A stretch of 11,563 bases of DNA, taken from the NCBI GenBank assembly GCA_017601265.1, contig JAFNJA010000035.1, forward strand, positions 1 to 11,563, in the 5' to 3' direction. Below are positions 1 to 6,630 of the stretch, piece by piece (position 1 is the first letter of the stretch; every line of letters starts with the position of its first letter). Position numbers and translations under genes: made by a program. The notes beneath the pieces were generated by a model, which saw nothing but the letters and a program-made list of their open reading frames with translations, was not told where the DNA came from and ran no database searches. The stretch is from Candidatus Brockarchaeota archaeon. GTDB taxonomy: Archaea; Thermoproteota; EX4484-205; DTQO01.

Positions 1-20
1 CCCGTGGGGACAGAGAGTCG

Positions 21-749
21 ATGGCTAAAACGATCCGCGTCACCGTCTGGAACGAGTACCGCCACGAGAAAGCGAGCCCTGAGATAGCGAGGATATACCC
101 GGAAGGGATGCATGGAGCTATCGCGAAATACTTGAGGTCAAAACCCGACATGCAGGTTCGGACCGCCACCCTGGACGAGCCTGAACACGGATTACCTGAC
201 GCAGTGCTGAACAGCACGGATGTCCTGACTTGGTGGGGGCACATGGCCCACGAAGAGGTCAGGGACGATATCGTGGATAAAGTCTACAGGAGGGTGATCC
301 AGGGGATGGGGTTGATCGTCCTCCACTCGGGGCACTTTTCCAAGATCTTCAGGAAGCTGATGGGGACGACCTGCGACCTGAAGTGGCGTGAGATAGGCGA
401 AAACGAGAGGATCTGGGTCGTAGAACCCGGCCACCCGATAGCGGAAGGCTTGGGGGAGTACATAGACATAGAGCACGCGGAGATGTACGGGGAGAGGTTC
501 GACATTCCACCCCCTGACACGCTCGTCTTCGTGAGCTGGTTCAAGGGCGGGGAGGTTTTCCGTAGCGGATGCTGCTTCCACAGGGGCAAGGGGAAGGTGT
601 TCTACTTCAGGCCCGGGCACGAGACTTACCCCATATACCACCATCCCCAAGTCCTCAAGGTTATCGAGAACGCCGTTCGCTGGGCCGCGCCCGTCTCGGG
701 CCCTACGCCCGTGTTCGGGAACACGCAGCCCGTCGAGAAGATCAAATGA
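21..749 (+). CDS. ThuA-like protein (trehalose utilization family, GATase-1-like fold)
   Basis: The 242-residue product has the usual length and layout of ThuA-domain proteins. These have a flavodoxin/class I glutamine-amidotransferase-like fold and are linked to trehalose and other disaccharide use. Visible family features are WNEYRHE (10-16) after the first beta strand, WWGH (71-74), LHSGH (101-105), the HAEMYGE stretch (152-158) and FRPGHE (196-201), followed by a Tyr-His-His (206-208). No classical amidotransferase Cys nucleophile follows the LHSGH strand, as is normal for this family. No signal peptide is seen, so it should be cytoplasmic. The only plausible start is the ATG at 21; just 20 bases precede it, so its promoter lies outside the window. 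Its stop overlaps the start of the following acetyltransferase gene by four bases. In rhizobia ThuA works with a Gfo/Idh/MocA dehydrogenase (ThuB); a homologue of that family is encoded at 1781-2851. The family call is firm; the substrate is unknown. Confidence 0.88.
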   Translation: MAKTIRVTVWNEYRHEKASPEIARIYPEGMHGAIAKYLRSKPDMQVRTATLDEPEHGLPDAVLNSTDVLTWWGHMAHEEVRDDIVDKVYRRVIQGMGLIVLHSGHFSKIFRKLMGTTCDLKWREIGENERIWVVEPGHPIAEGLGEYIDIEHAEMYGERFDIPPPDTLVFVSWFKGGEVFRSGCCFHRGKGKVFYFRPGHETYPIYHHPQVLKVIENAVRWAAPVSGPTPVFGNTQPVEKIK

Positions 750-1279
750 AGCTCGCGATCCAAGGAACGCAGCAAACACCGCGATCAAGCATGAGGTTTG
801 CAGTAGGCTGCGAGATGGGAAAATTCAGGGAATATTACGAGAAGGCGAGGGGAACCTTGAATCCAACCGAAGAGGGCATCGTGTCCCAAGATCCGGCGCA
901 CTTGATCGTTTTCGAGGACGGTGGTAGTATCCTGGGCCACGCCATCTGGCACGAATCGGATACGGAGGAGCACAGGAAGGGGGTTCCGAGGGACCGGAAG
1001 GACAGAGAGCTGCTGCGGAAGCTTCTCGGGGGGAGGAGGGACTTCGTCGAGCTTCACGAGCTCTGGTTGAAGGAGGAGCACAGGGGAAAGGGGTACGGTA
1101 AGAGGTTTTTCGAATTCTTCGAGGACTTCGCTAGAAAAAGGGGCCATGGCGCGGTGGTGTACTACGCTAACGACCCGGCGGCGCTGGCTATATGCCGAAG
1201 GCGAGGGTACAAGGAAGCCTACGGCGTCGAGGAGGGGGGAGAGACCTACTACGTTCTTTGCCTCTCGCTCGATGGTTAA
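746..1279 (+). CDS. GNAT-family N-acetyltransferase
   Basis: A 177-residue protein with a GNAT fold, which transfers an acetyl group from acetyl-CoA to an amine. Motif A is clear: the strand LHELWLKEEH (103-112) runs into the pyrophosphate-binding loop RGKGYG (113-118) and a following helix. The later strand VVYYAND (137-143) and the AALAICRRRGYKEAYGV segment (145-161) form motif B, with the usual helix and G-[YF] turn. The start chosen is the ATG at 746, which overlaps the ThuA-like stop in an ATGA arrangement and suggests translational coupling. An in-frame ATG at 791 would remove 15 residues that look non-conserved and is a real alternative (162 residues). The acetyl acceptor cannot be told from sequence; it could be a small amine, an antibiotic-like molecule, an amino sugar or a protein. 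The tight link to the ThuA-like gene hints at, but does not prove, a sugar substrate. Confidence 0.85.
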   Translation: MKLAIQGTQQTPRSSMRFAVGCEMGKFREYYEKARGTLNPTEEGIVSQDPAHLIVFEDGGSILGHAIWHESDTEEHRKGVPRDRKDRELLRKLLGGRRDFVELHELWLKEEHRGKGYGKRFFEFFEDFARKRGHGAVVYYANDPAALAICRRRGYKEAYGVEEGGETYYVLCLSLDG

Positions 1280-1308
1280 CCTCCGCGTGGCGAGACGGCA
1301 TGATAACG

Positions 1309-1317
1309 CTTAATTCA
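1309..1317 (+). promoter_or_regulatory. TATA-like element for the YbjQ-family gene
   Basis: An A/T-rich GCTTAATTC is centred about 25 bases before the ATG at 1338, the spacing expected of an archaeal TATA box for a leaderless transcript. No Shine-Dalgarno sequence precedes the ATG, which agrees. Confidence 0.45.
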
Positions 1318-1337
1318 AAAGACCGACAAGGCAAGGC

Positions 1338-1685
1338 ATGGACCAGATGATAGTGAGCACGACCCCGATCATACCCGGATACAAGGTCGTAAGGGTTTTG
1401 GGGGTGGTTTCGGGCATGACGGCAAGGACGAGGGGCATAGGAGGAAAGTTCGTTGCCGGCATCCAGTCGATAGTCGGGGGGGAGGTCTCGGCTTTCACAG
1501 AGGAGATAGTCAAAGCGAGGGACGAGGCCCTTAGGAGGGTCATGGACCAAGCGAGGGCTTTGGGCGCTAACGCCATAATCGGGTTGGATTTCGAAACCTC
1601 TGAGATCTTCGAGACGGTAGTCCTCATCTCCGCTACGGGAACCGCCGCGGTTATCGAACAGGAGAATTTGCCTCCGCCTCCTTGA
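1338..1685 (+). CDS. YbjQ / UPF0145 family protein
   Basis: The 115-residue product matches the small YbjQ (UPF0145, DUF74) family in length and motifs. It has STTP-IPGY (7-15), LGVVSGMTART (21-31), the IVGGE-SAFTEEIVKARDEAL core (45-64) and GANAIIGLDFETSEI (76-90), and it ends with a GTA segment (101-103). Family members form pentameric rings and have been suggested to bind heavy metals, but no reaction is established. The start is the ATG at 1338; a second ATG at 1347 would remove three residues. The gene sits 58 bases after the acetyltransferase and has its own TATA-like element, so it is probably a separate transcription unit. The C-terminal proline run (112-115) ends the protein just before the stop. 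No link to the sugar genes is evident. Confidence 0.9.
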   Translation: MDQMIVSTTPIIPGYKVVRVLGVVSGMTARTRGIGGKFVAGIQSIVGGEVSAFTEEIVKARDEALRRVMDQARALGANAIIGLDFETSEIFETVVLISATGTAAVIEQENLPPPP

Positions 1686-1780
1686 GTCCCTAGGATCTCG
1701 ATCTTGCAAGAGCAGCAGATTGGCCTATGGGAGAGGGACATTGAGAGTCGGATCTCGAGACCCTTTAACCTGGTAACGGT
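1686..1780. repeat. short imperfect direct repeat in a convergent intergenic gap
   Basis: The 95-base gap between the YbjQ-family and oxidoreductase stops contains GGATCTCGA twice (1693-1701 and 1750-1758), each preceded by a TTGAG-like stretch. No gene or convincing terminator hairpin is seen. The repeat is short and may be chance. Confidence 0.25.
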
Positions 1781-2851
1781 TTAGCCAAGAACGCCTACAT
1801 CCTTGAGGTGAGCCTTGTATATTTTCTCTATCGCTTCGATGTCGCGCACCGCATCCTCGCCAGGCGATCTAAACTCTTCCCCCGAAAGCAAGCAATCGAC
1901 GAAGTGCTCGGCTTCCCTCTTGTAAGACCAACCCCACTCTGGCACGGGCTTGACGTAAGAGCGCTGTCCTCTGCCGAAATACAACTCGACCTCCGCCGGC
2001 ATGTTCGCCAGCATGAGGGGCGGGGAGGAAGCCCTTACCCAGCCGTTTTTGAAGTAACACTGCGTGTGCTCCTCCCAGCCGTGGAACGAGGTTGAGGCGG
2101 TTTCCAAGCAAGACCTTACGCCGGATACCTTCATGAGGACTACCCCGGTGTAGCCGTCTCTGTCCAAGTCGGCGTGCTTCACCTCGACTTCGCCCCCGAG
2201 CACCCACCTCAGGAAGTTCACGTTGTGTATGTACTGTTGGAGGTATCCGACGTACTTTTCGTATAGTTTTTCGGGCAACCACGGTGGCTTCGGGGCCGGA
2301 GGGGAAGGAGGATAAGGTTCGTCCGTGCCCTCCACTTGGGTGTCTTGCATCCCGGCGAGCCAGTCGCCGCAAAATCCGTGGTTCCGCGCGTAAAGCAGCT
2401 CCCCAAGCTCTCCCGAGACCCTGTACTTTTCGATGGCGCCCTTGAACAACTCGTATCCCGGATCGAACCTCTTCATGTAAGCGACCATCAGCCTCGATCC
2501 GCCTTTTTTGGAAGCTTCCAAGATCTTCTCCGCTTGGACCACGGAAACGGCCATCGGCTTCTCCATGAACACGTGCTTTCCAGCTTCCAGCAGGTCCCTG
2601 GCGATCTCTCCCTGCGCGTGGAAGCCCCCGGAAACGCCGACCGCTTCGATCTCCTTGTCGTCGGCGAGCTCGAGGTGGCTCCCGTAAAGCTTTGGAATTC
2701 GGTACTTTTGCTGGACGCGCCTGCCCAGATCCTGCCTAACTTCGGCTATGGCTTTGAAATCGCACCTTTCCAAGCCCTTGAAGTTCGGTATGTGGATCTT
2801 TTGGGCTACGAACCCGCAGCCAACGTAGCCGAAGCTGACCTTCTTCGACAT
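1781..2851 (-). CDS. Gfo/Idh/MocA family NAD(P)-dependent oxidoreductase
   Basis: A 356-residue sugar/polyol-type dehydrogenase. The Rossmann nucleotide loop is GCGFVA (11-16) in the first strand-helix unit. The family signature EKPM (97-100) supplies the conserved lysine K98. The substrate-domain segment YIHNVNFLRW (207-216) carries H209, probably the equivalent of the usual catalytic histidine. Such enzymes oxidise or reduce sugar hydroxyls, for example inositol, glucose-fructose or C3-hydroxyl oxidation in disaccharides. A proline-rich stretch at 179-193 is an unusual loop before the catalytic helix. I start the gene at the ATG at 2851. An upstream in-frame ATG at 2896 would place the start in front of the TATA-like element at 2873-2883, and the extra 15 residues precede the Rossmann strand without purpose. 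It is divergent from the heparinase-like gene and likely shares its control. The exact substrate is unknown. Confidence 0.93.
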   Translation of the reverse strand: MSKKVSFGYVGCGFVAQKIHIPNFKGLERCDFKAIAEVRQDLGRRVQQKYRIPKLYGSHLELADDKEIEAVGVSGGFHAQGEIARDLLEAGKHVFMEKPMAVSVVQAEKILEASKKGGSRLMVAYMKRFDPGYELFKGAIEKYRVSGELGELLYARNHGFCGDWLAGMQDTQVEGTDEPYPPSPPAPKPPWLPEKLYEKYVGYLQQYIHNVNFLRWVLGGEVEVKHADLDRDGYTGVVLMKVSGVRSCLETASTSFHGWEEHTQCYFKNGWVRASSPPLMLANMPAEVELYFGRGQRSYVKPVPEWGWSYKREAEHFVDCLLSGEEFRSPGEDAVRDIEAIEKIYKAHLKDVGVLG

Positions 2852-2872
2852 GCGCAAAGCAGCCCCGAAGGC

Positions 2873-2883
2873 GAATATTAAGC
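2873..2883 (-). promoter_or_regulatory. TATA-like element for the Gfo/Idh/MocA gene
   Basis: Read on the minus strand the site is GCTTAATATTC, centred 27 bases before the ATG at 2851. The spacing fits a leaderless archaeal transcript and decides between the 2851 and 2896 starts. Confidence 0.6.
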
Positions 2884-2889
2884 TAAGGC

Positions 2890-2912
2890 AAGGCAAAGCG
2901 CTTCCTTGAAGG
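2890..2912. promoter_or_regulatory. candidate operator: two palindromes in the divergent promoter
   Basis: AAGCGCTT (2896-2903) is a perfect 8-base palindrome flanked by AAGG and CCTT, and CCTTGAAGG (2904-2912) is a 4+1+4 palindrome directly beside it. Both lie between the two TATA boxes of the divergent oxidoreductase and heparinase-like genes, where a shared regulator could bind. Short palindromes also arise by chance, so this is only a candidate. Confidence 0.28.
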
Positions 2913-2923
2913 CCGAAAAGAGC

Positions 2924-2930
2924 CTATAAG
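2924..2930 (+). promoter_or_regulatory. TATA-like element for the heparinase-like gene
   Basis: CTATAAG on the plus strand, centred about 36 bases before the TTG at 2963. This would give a short leader of roughly ten bases. Confidence 0.45.
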
Positions 2931-2962
2931 TGCGGCCCGCTCCGGGCTAGCTTTGGACTGGA

Positions 2963-4795
2963 TTGCCTCCCTTATGCAAGGTGCCGACGTGCGGCGAGAT
3001 AATCGGAAGGCTTCGCAGGGCCCATCCCAGGATCCTGCTAACCGGAACGGAAGCGCGCCGCGTCAGCGAGCTCGTCCGAACCGATGGAAAAGCGAAAGCC
3101 TGGTTCGCTCGCCTTAGTTCAGGTGCTCGAAAAATCCTTTCCCAGGAGCCGCTGCGCTACGAGATACCTGACGGTTTGAGGCTTCTCAGCGTCTCCAGGG
3201 GCGTTCAAGAGCGGGTTTACGCTTTGGCTTTGGTTCACCTCCTGACCCGAGACGCGAGGTATGCCGAACGAGCTTGGCGGGAGCTCGAGTCCGCGGCCAA
3301 CTACAGGGACTGGAACCCCCGGCACTTCCTGGACACCGCCGAGATGGCGCACGCGTTCGCTGTAGGGTACGATTGGCTTTACGGCGAGTTTGACGGCGGG
3401 CAGAGGAAGGTATTGCTGGACGCGATGGTCGAGAAGGGGCTTGGGCCGGCGATCGAATGCTACGATGGCAAGTCAGGCTTTGGGTGGTGGGTGAAGTCGA
3501 GGCACAACTGGAACCAAGTGTGCAACGGGGGAATAGGGATCTGCGCCCTTGCTGTCGCGGACGAAAGGCCGCGGATGGCCTCGGAGGTAATCCAAAGTGC
3601 TCTCCGGTCCATCCGGGGGGCGATGCTAGGTTACGCGCCGGACGGGGGGTGGGCCGAAGGTCCCGGTTATTGGTCCTACGCGACATTTTACAGCGTCGCG
3701 TTCATCGAAGCCCTTTCAACAGCCCTGGGAACCGATTTCGGCCTTTCAGGATTCGCTGGATTTTCGGAAACGGGCTCGTTCCCCATATACTTGACCGGAC
3801 CGACGGGCCTTCTGTTCAATTTCGCGGATTGCGGTGAAAAATTGGGGAACGCTCCGCAGATGCTTTGGCTTGCCCGCAAGTTTAGCCGCGCCAATTATGC
3901 CCAATACGAAATGCGGGTCCCGAAGCCGCACCCCCTCGACATTTTGTGGTTGCGCGGGCGCCCAAAAAAGCCGGAGGTGGATCCGCCTTTGGACAAGTAC
4001 TACAGGAACGTCGAGGTTGTGACGATGCGGAGCGCCTGGGGCAAGAAGGACGCCCTCTTCGTCGCCTTCAAGGCCGGAGACAACGAAGCCAACCACAGCA
4101 ACCTGGATTGCGGAACGTTCGTGCTCGACGCCTCGGGCTGTAGGTGGGCGATCGACCTGGGCCCCGACGACTACAACCTTCCGGGTTACTTTGGGGCCGA
4201 TCGGTGGAAATACTACAGGATGCGTTCCGAAGGGCACAACGTTCTGGTAATCAATCCTGGCAAGGGGGCGGACCAAAAACCGGACGCGAAGACGCGCATC
4301 GTGCGCTTCGAGTCCGGACCCGAGAACGCTTTCGCCATGGCAGACTTGACGCCCGCCTACGAAGATTCCGCCCGGAGCGTCTTGCGCGGCGTCGCCATGC
4401 TCGGCAGGAGGAAGATCCTCGTCCAAGACGAGGTCGAGACGAAGAGACCATCGAGCGTGTGGTGGTTCATGCACTCCCGCGCCCGTATCGAGCTGGACCG
4501 GGACGGAAGGGTGGCGACGTTGGTCCAAAGCGGCAAGCATCTGCGCGCGCGCATCGTCTCGCCCGAAGGAGCGAGGTTCGAGGTGATGGAAGCGGCGCCC
4601 TTGCCTACGTCTCCGAACCCCGAAGGGCAGGAGTCGAACGAGGGCGTTCGGAAGCTTGCGATACGCCTCAAGGACGTCTCGGGCGCCAGGATAGCGGTGC
4701 TTTTGGCCCCTTCGAAGGGGAGAGGTGAAACCCAAGTAGGCCTGGAGCCGGCCTTTCGCGGTCGGCTGGAGGAATGGCGGAGCGCGATGGCGTAG
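2963..4795 (+). CDS. Heparinase II/III-like protein (putative polysaccharide lyase)
   Basis: A 610-residue protein with the two-part build of heparinase II/III and alginate/oligoalginate lyase-type enzymes. An alpha-toroid spans about 20-310 and a beta-sandwich about 345-590. Candidate active-site parts are HNWN (181-184) with N188, the EGPGYWSY segment (232-239) with Y236 and Y239, and NEANHSNLDCGTF (374-386), the hallmark His-containing start of the sandwich domain, with H378. R415 and H425 follow in the next conserved segment. In the family a His and a Tyr act as base and acid in beta-elimination of uronic acid-containing polysaccharides, so uronate oligomer cleavage is the likely role. 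No signal peptide or membrane segment is seen, unlike most secreted homologues, so the substrate would be cytoplasmic oligosaccharides. The start is a TTG at 2963; an in-frame GTG at 2981 is an alternative. The PL subfamily and the polymer cannot be named. It faces the Gfo/Idh/MocA gene across a shared promoter region. Confidence 0.85.
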   Translation: MPPLCKVPTCGEIIGRLRRAHPRILLTGTEARRVSELVRTDGKAKAWFARLSSGARKILSQEPLRYEIPDGLRLLSVSRGVQERVYALALVHLLTRDARYAERAWRELESAANYRDWNPRHFLDTAEMAHAFAVGYDWLYGEFDGGQRKVLLDAMVEKGLGPAIECYDGKSGFGWWVKSRHNWNQVCNGGIGICALAVADERPRMASEVIQSALRSIRGAMLGYAPDGGWAEGPGYWSYATFYSVAFIEALSTALGTDFGLSGFAGFSETGSFPIYLTGPTGLLFNFADCGEKLGNAPQMLWLARKFSRANYAQYEMRVPKPHPLDILWLRGRPKKPEVDPPLDKYYRNVEVVTMRSAWGKKDALFVAFKAGDNEANHSNLDCGTFVLDASGCRWAIDLGPDDYNLPGYFGADRWKYYRMRSEGHNVLVINPGKGADQKPDAKTRIVRFESGPENAFAMADLTPAYEDSARSVLRGVAMLGRRKILVQDEVETKRPSSVWWFMHSRARIELDRDGRVATLVQSGKHLRARIVSPEGARFEVMEAAPLPTSPNPEGQESNEGVRKLAIRLKDVSGARIAVLLAPSKGRGETQVGLEPAFRGRLEEWRSAMA

Positions 4796-4807
4796 GAGCT
4801 CTCGGCT

Positions 4808-5356
4808 TCACGCTTTTTGGATCGTGGCCCTCGGTTCCGGATGCATCGAAAGCACGGCCATCGAAGCGTAACGGGCCGGGTATTTCCCGACCGCGCTTCC
4901 AGGGTTCAGGCTCAAGACCCCTTCTTTAAATTCGTTCGAGGCCGCGTGCGTGTGACCGTAGACGACGACGTCGACCCCGGGGAACTTGCTCCGCGCCAAC
5001 TTTTCGGATTCCCACGGGGGCCCGCCCTCAGAAGGATGGGTTACGCCGACCTTGAAGCTTCCCAAACTCAGGAGCTCTTCCGGCCGAAGCGTTTCGCGGA
5101 CGGACGGCGGGTCTACGTTGCCGTACACTCCGCAAAACGGTATCCCGGTCGCGAGCAGTTCTTCGACGAATCTCCTGCTGGTGTAATCGCCGGCATGGAT
5201 GACGAGGTCCATGCTCTTGATGATTTTTACGAACGAAATCGGCAGCTGGTCGAGGGACGAAGCGTGGGTGTCCGAAAGGACTCCTATTTTCTTGACGGGG
5301 CCTATCGAGTCCAGGCTTCGTGGCTTTCCAGCCACGTTGACCAGCTCAGTTCCCAT
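4808..5356 (-). CDS. YfcE/MJ0936-type metallophosphoesterase
   Basis: A 182-residue calcineurin-like phosphodiesterase of the small YfcE/MJ0936 class. The metal-binding blocks appear in order: DTH (29-31), GD (56-57), GN (79-80, in GNVD), H107 in THP and GHTH (134-137), followed by NPGS (151-154). All ligands of the two-metal centre are present, so it should be active on phosphodiesters or phosphomonoesters. The first 20 residues precede the usual family start at the KKIGVLSDTH strand, but no start codon lies there; the ATG at 5356 is the only option. It starts 37 bases after the stop of the deacetylase-like gene on the same strand, so the two are probably co-transcribed. Its C-terminus is convergent with the heparinase-like gene, with only 12 bases between the stops. 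The physiological substrate is unknown. Confidence 0.92.
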   Translation of the reverse strand: MGTELVNVAGKPRSLDSIGPVKKIGVLSDTHASSLDQLPISFVKIIKSMDLVIHAGDYTSRRFVEELLATGIPFCGVYGNVDPPSVRETLRPEELLSLGSFKVGVTHPSEGGPPWESEKLARSKFPGVDVVVYGHTHAASNEFKEGVLSLNPGSAVGKYPARYASMAVLSMHPEPRATIQKA

Positions 5357-5393
5357 GAAGTTGGCAGTCCCCTTCGCTTGAAACCGAAAAACG

Positions 5394-6557
5394 CTACGCC
5401 CCTAAAAAGCCTTCCTCGTAGAATATCGATTTATATCCATTTTTCGCCAACCAATCTAGGGTGGCGACCACCCTTTCCTTCGCGTCCGGTTCGTACAGCT
5501 CCAATTCGGGATGGAAATACTGTTCGTGGATCATCACCTCCATCAACTCCGACCTGTGCGGATTCGAGGCGATCGAGTCCAGCGTCGGCCCTATGTCCTC
5601 AGGCTCTACCAAGTTGATGACGAGGTCGTGCTTGATGAAAAAGAGGCCCGCTTTGGTGTCTTTCCAGTAGTCACGTCCGCCCAAATACCTCGTCTTCTCT
5701 TCGTCGAGGTAATACGAAACAACGGGTTTCCCGATGTCGGAATTCAGGACGAAGTAGCCAACGAGGCCGATTATGCCGCTGTCCCTCAGGGCCTTGCAGC
5801 CTTCCAAGGTGGCCTCGCCCCAATGGATGGTGGTGAAGGGGCTGAGCAGCTCCTTGCCCGCGAAACGGGCGATCTCCTTGGTAACCAAGTTGAAGTCTCG
5901 GAGCACCTCCTGGTACGAGGCTTTCACGTAAGGGTTCGGCGGATCGTTCTGGAGCGCGTGGAAAGTCAACCTTATCCAATCCGAATTTTCCTTCCATTCG
6001 GGCTTGAATTTGTCGGGCATCTGCGAGAGGTTGAAACCTTCGGTTTGGTAATATATGTTGAACTGGACCTTCAGGCCGTATTTGTCGTGCATCTCGCGCC
6101 AGAAAGCCATGTACCCGTTGTCGAAGATCGAGCTATACTTTTGCGCGTTCGCCGCAAGGTCCTTCAGGAAGAGGATGTTGTCGTCGGTCGAGAAGCGGTA
6201 CCTCTTGAACGAATCCTTGTCCCAGTAAACCGTGATCTCGTCCGAGCTGGCGCCCTGGCCGCTTTCCGCCCGGGCGGCTATTCCGTTCACCCGCTCCTCC
6301 AGCACTATGTTGCACTCGAACCTGTCGCAAAACCCGCAGCCATCCCTGCTAACTTTGGCTTCTACCCCATTGACCGTGACCTTGGATTTCCACGGGGCGA
6401 TTCCTTTGACGGCGATCTCGAGTCCGCCTTTAGCTTGCTTTCCGTCGTGCCTGTTGAGGATTGCGCCGTCGATCGGGTCGGTTATCCTTATCGATCTGCA
6501 CGGCAAACTTCCATCCCTTCGGAATCCGGATCGTCCGCTTATAACGGCTTCCTTCAA
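5394..6557 (-). CDS. Two-domain protein: Ig-like domain plus polysaccharide deacetylase-like barrel
   Basis: The 387-residue product has two parts. Residues 22-98 resemble an Ig-like/glucodextranase-B-type domain: IRITDPIDGAIL opens it, a VTVNGVEA strand (60-67) sits mid-way and a final N-GIAA strand (91-95) ends it. Residues 118-385 look like a deacetylase-type TIM barrel with RFSTDDN (121-127), TFHALQ (198-203), IHWGEAT (244-250), KHDLV (309-313) and IHEQYFHP (343-350). D125, D126, H200, H245, H310 and H344 are candidate metal or catalytic residues. Similar proteins occur widely as uncharacterised or deacetylase-like proteins, so the reaction is unproven. No signal peptide is seen. Start: TTG at 6557. 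A TTG at 6506, which would remove 17 residues, fits better with a TATA-like TTATAA at 6537-6546; both are uncertain. The phosphodiesterase follows 37 bases later on the same strand and is probably co-transcribed. A Cys cluster C74-x2-C77-x4-C82 in the Ig-like domain is unusual. Confidence 0.72.
   Translation of the reverse strand: MKEAVISGRSGFRRDGSLPCRSIRITDPIDGAILNRHDGKQAKGGLEIAVKGIAPWKSKVTVNGVEAKVSRDGCGFCDRFECNIVLEERVNGIAARAESGQGASSDEITVYWDKDSFKRYRFSTDDNILFLKDLAANAQKYSSIFDNGYMAFWREMHDKYGLKVQFNIYYQTEGFNLSQMPDKFKPEWKENSDWIRLTFHALQNDPPNPYVKASYQEVLRDFNLVTKEIARFAGKELLSPFTTIHWGEATLEGCKALRDSGIIGLVGYFVLNSDIGKPVVSYYLDEEKTRYLGGRDYWKDTKAGLFFIKHDLVINLVEPEDIGPTLDSIASNPHRSELMEVMIHEQYFHPELELYEPDAKERVVATLDWLAKNGYKSIFYEEGFLGA
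6537..6546 (-). promoter_or_regulatory. TATA-like element inside the 5' end of the deacetylase-like gene
   Basis: Read on the minus strand, CGTTATAAGC lies about 35 bases before an in-frame TTG at 6506 and inside the longer reading frame that begins at TTG 6557. If it is the true promoter, translation starts at 6506. Confidence 0.35.
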
Positions 6558-6630
6558 GCCAAGAATTTTCTGCCTAAGCTAAAACCCTCGAGATCCAGCT
6601 TGACGCCGATCGGCGTTTGATGGCCATCTA

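Noticed and set aside
2852..2896. Upstream ATG at 2896 for the Gfo/Idh/MocA gene
   Set aside because: The TATA-like element at 2873-2883 would lie inside that coding stretch, and the extra residues precede the Rossmann strand.
3746..4735. A 329-codon minus-strand open frame
   Set aside because: It is antisense to the heparinase-like gene and shows no family motifs.
5511..6620. A 369-codon plus-strand open frame
   Set aside because: It is antisense to the deacetylase-like gene, which has recognisable motifs; the open frame is a by-product of high G+C codon use.
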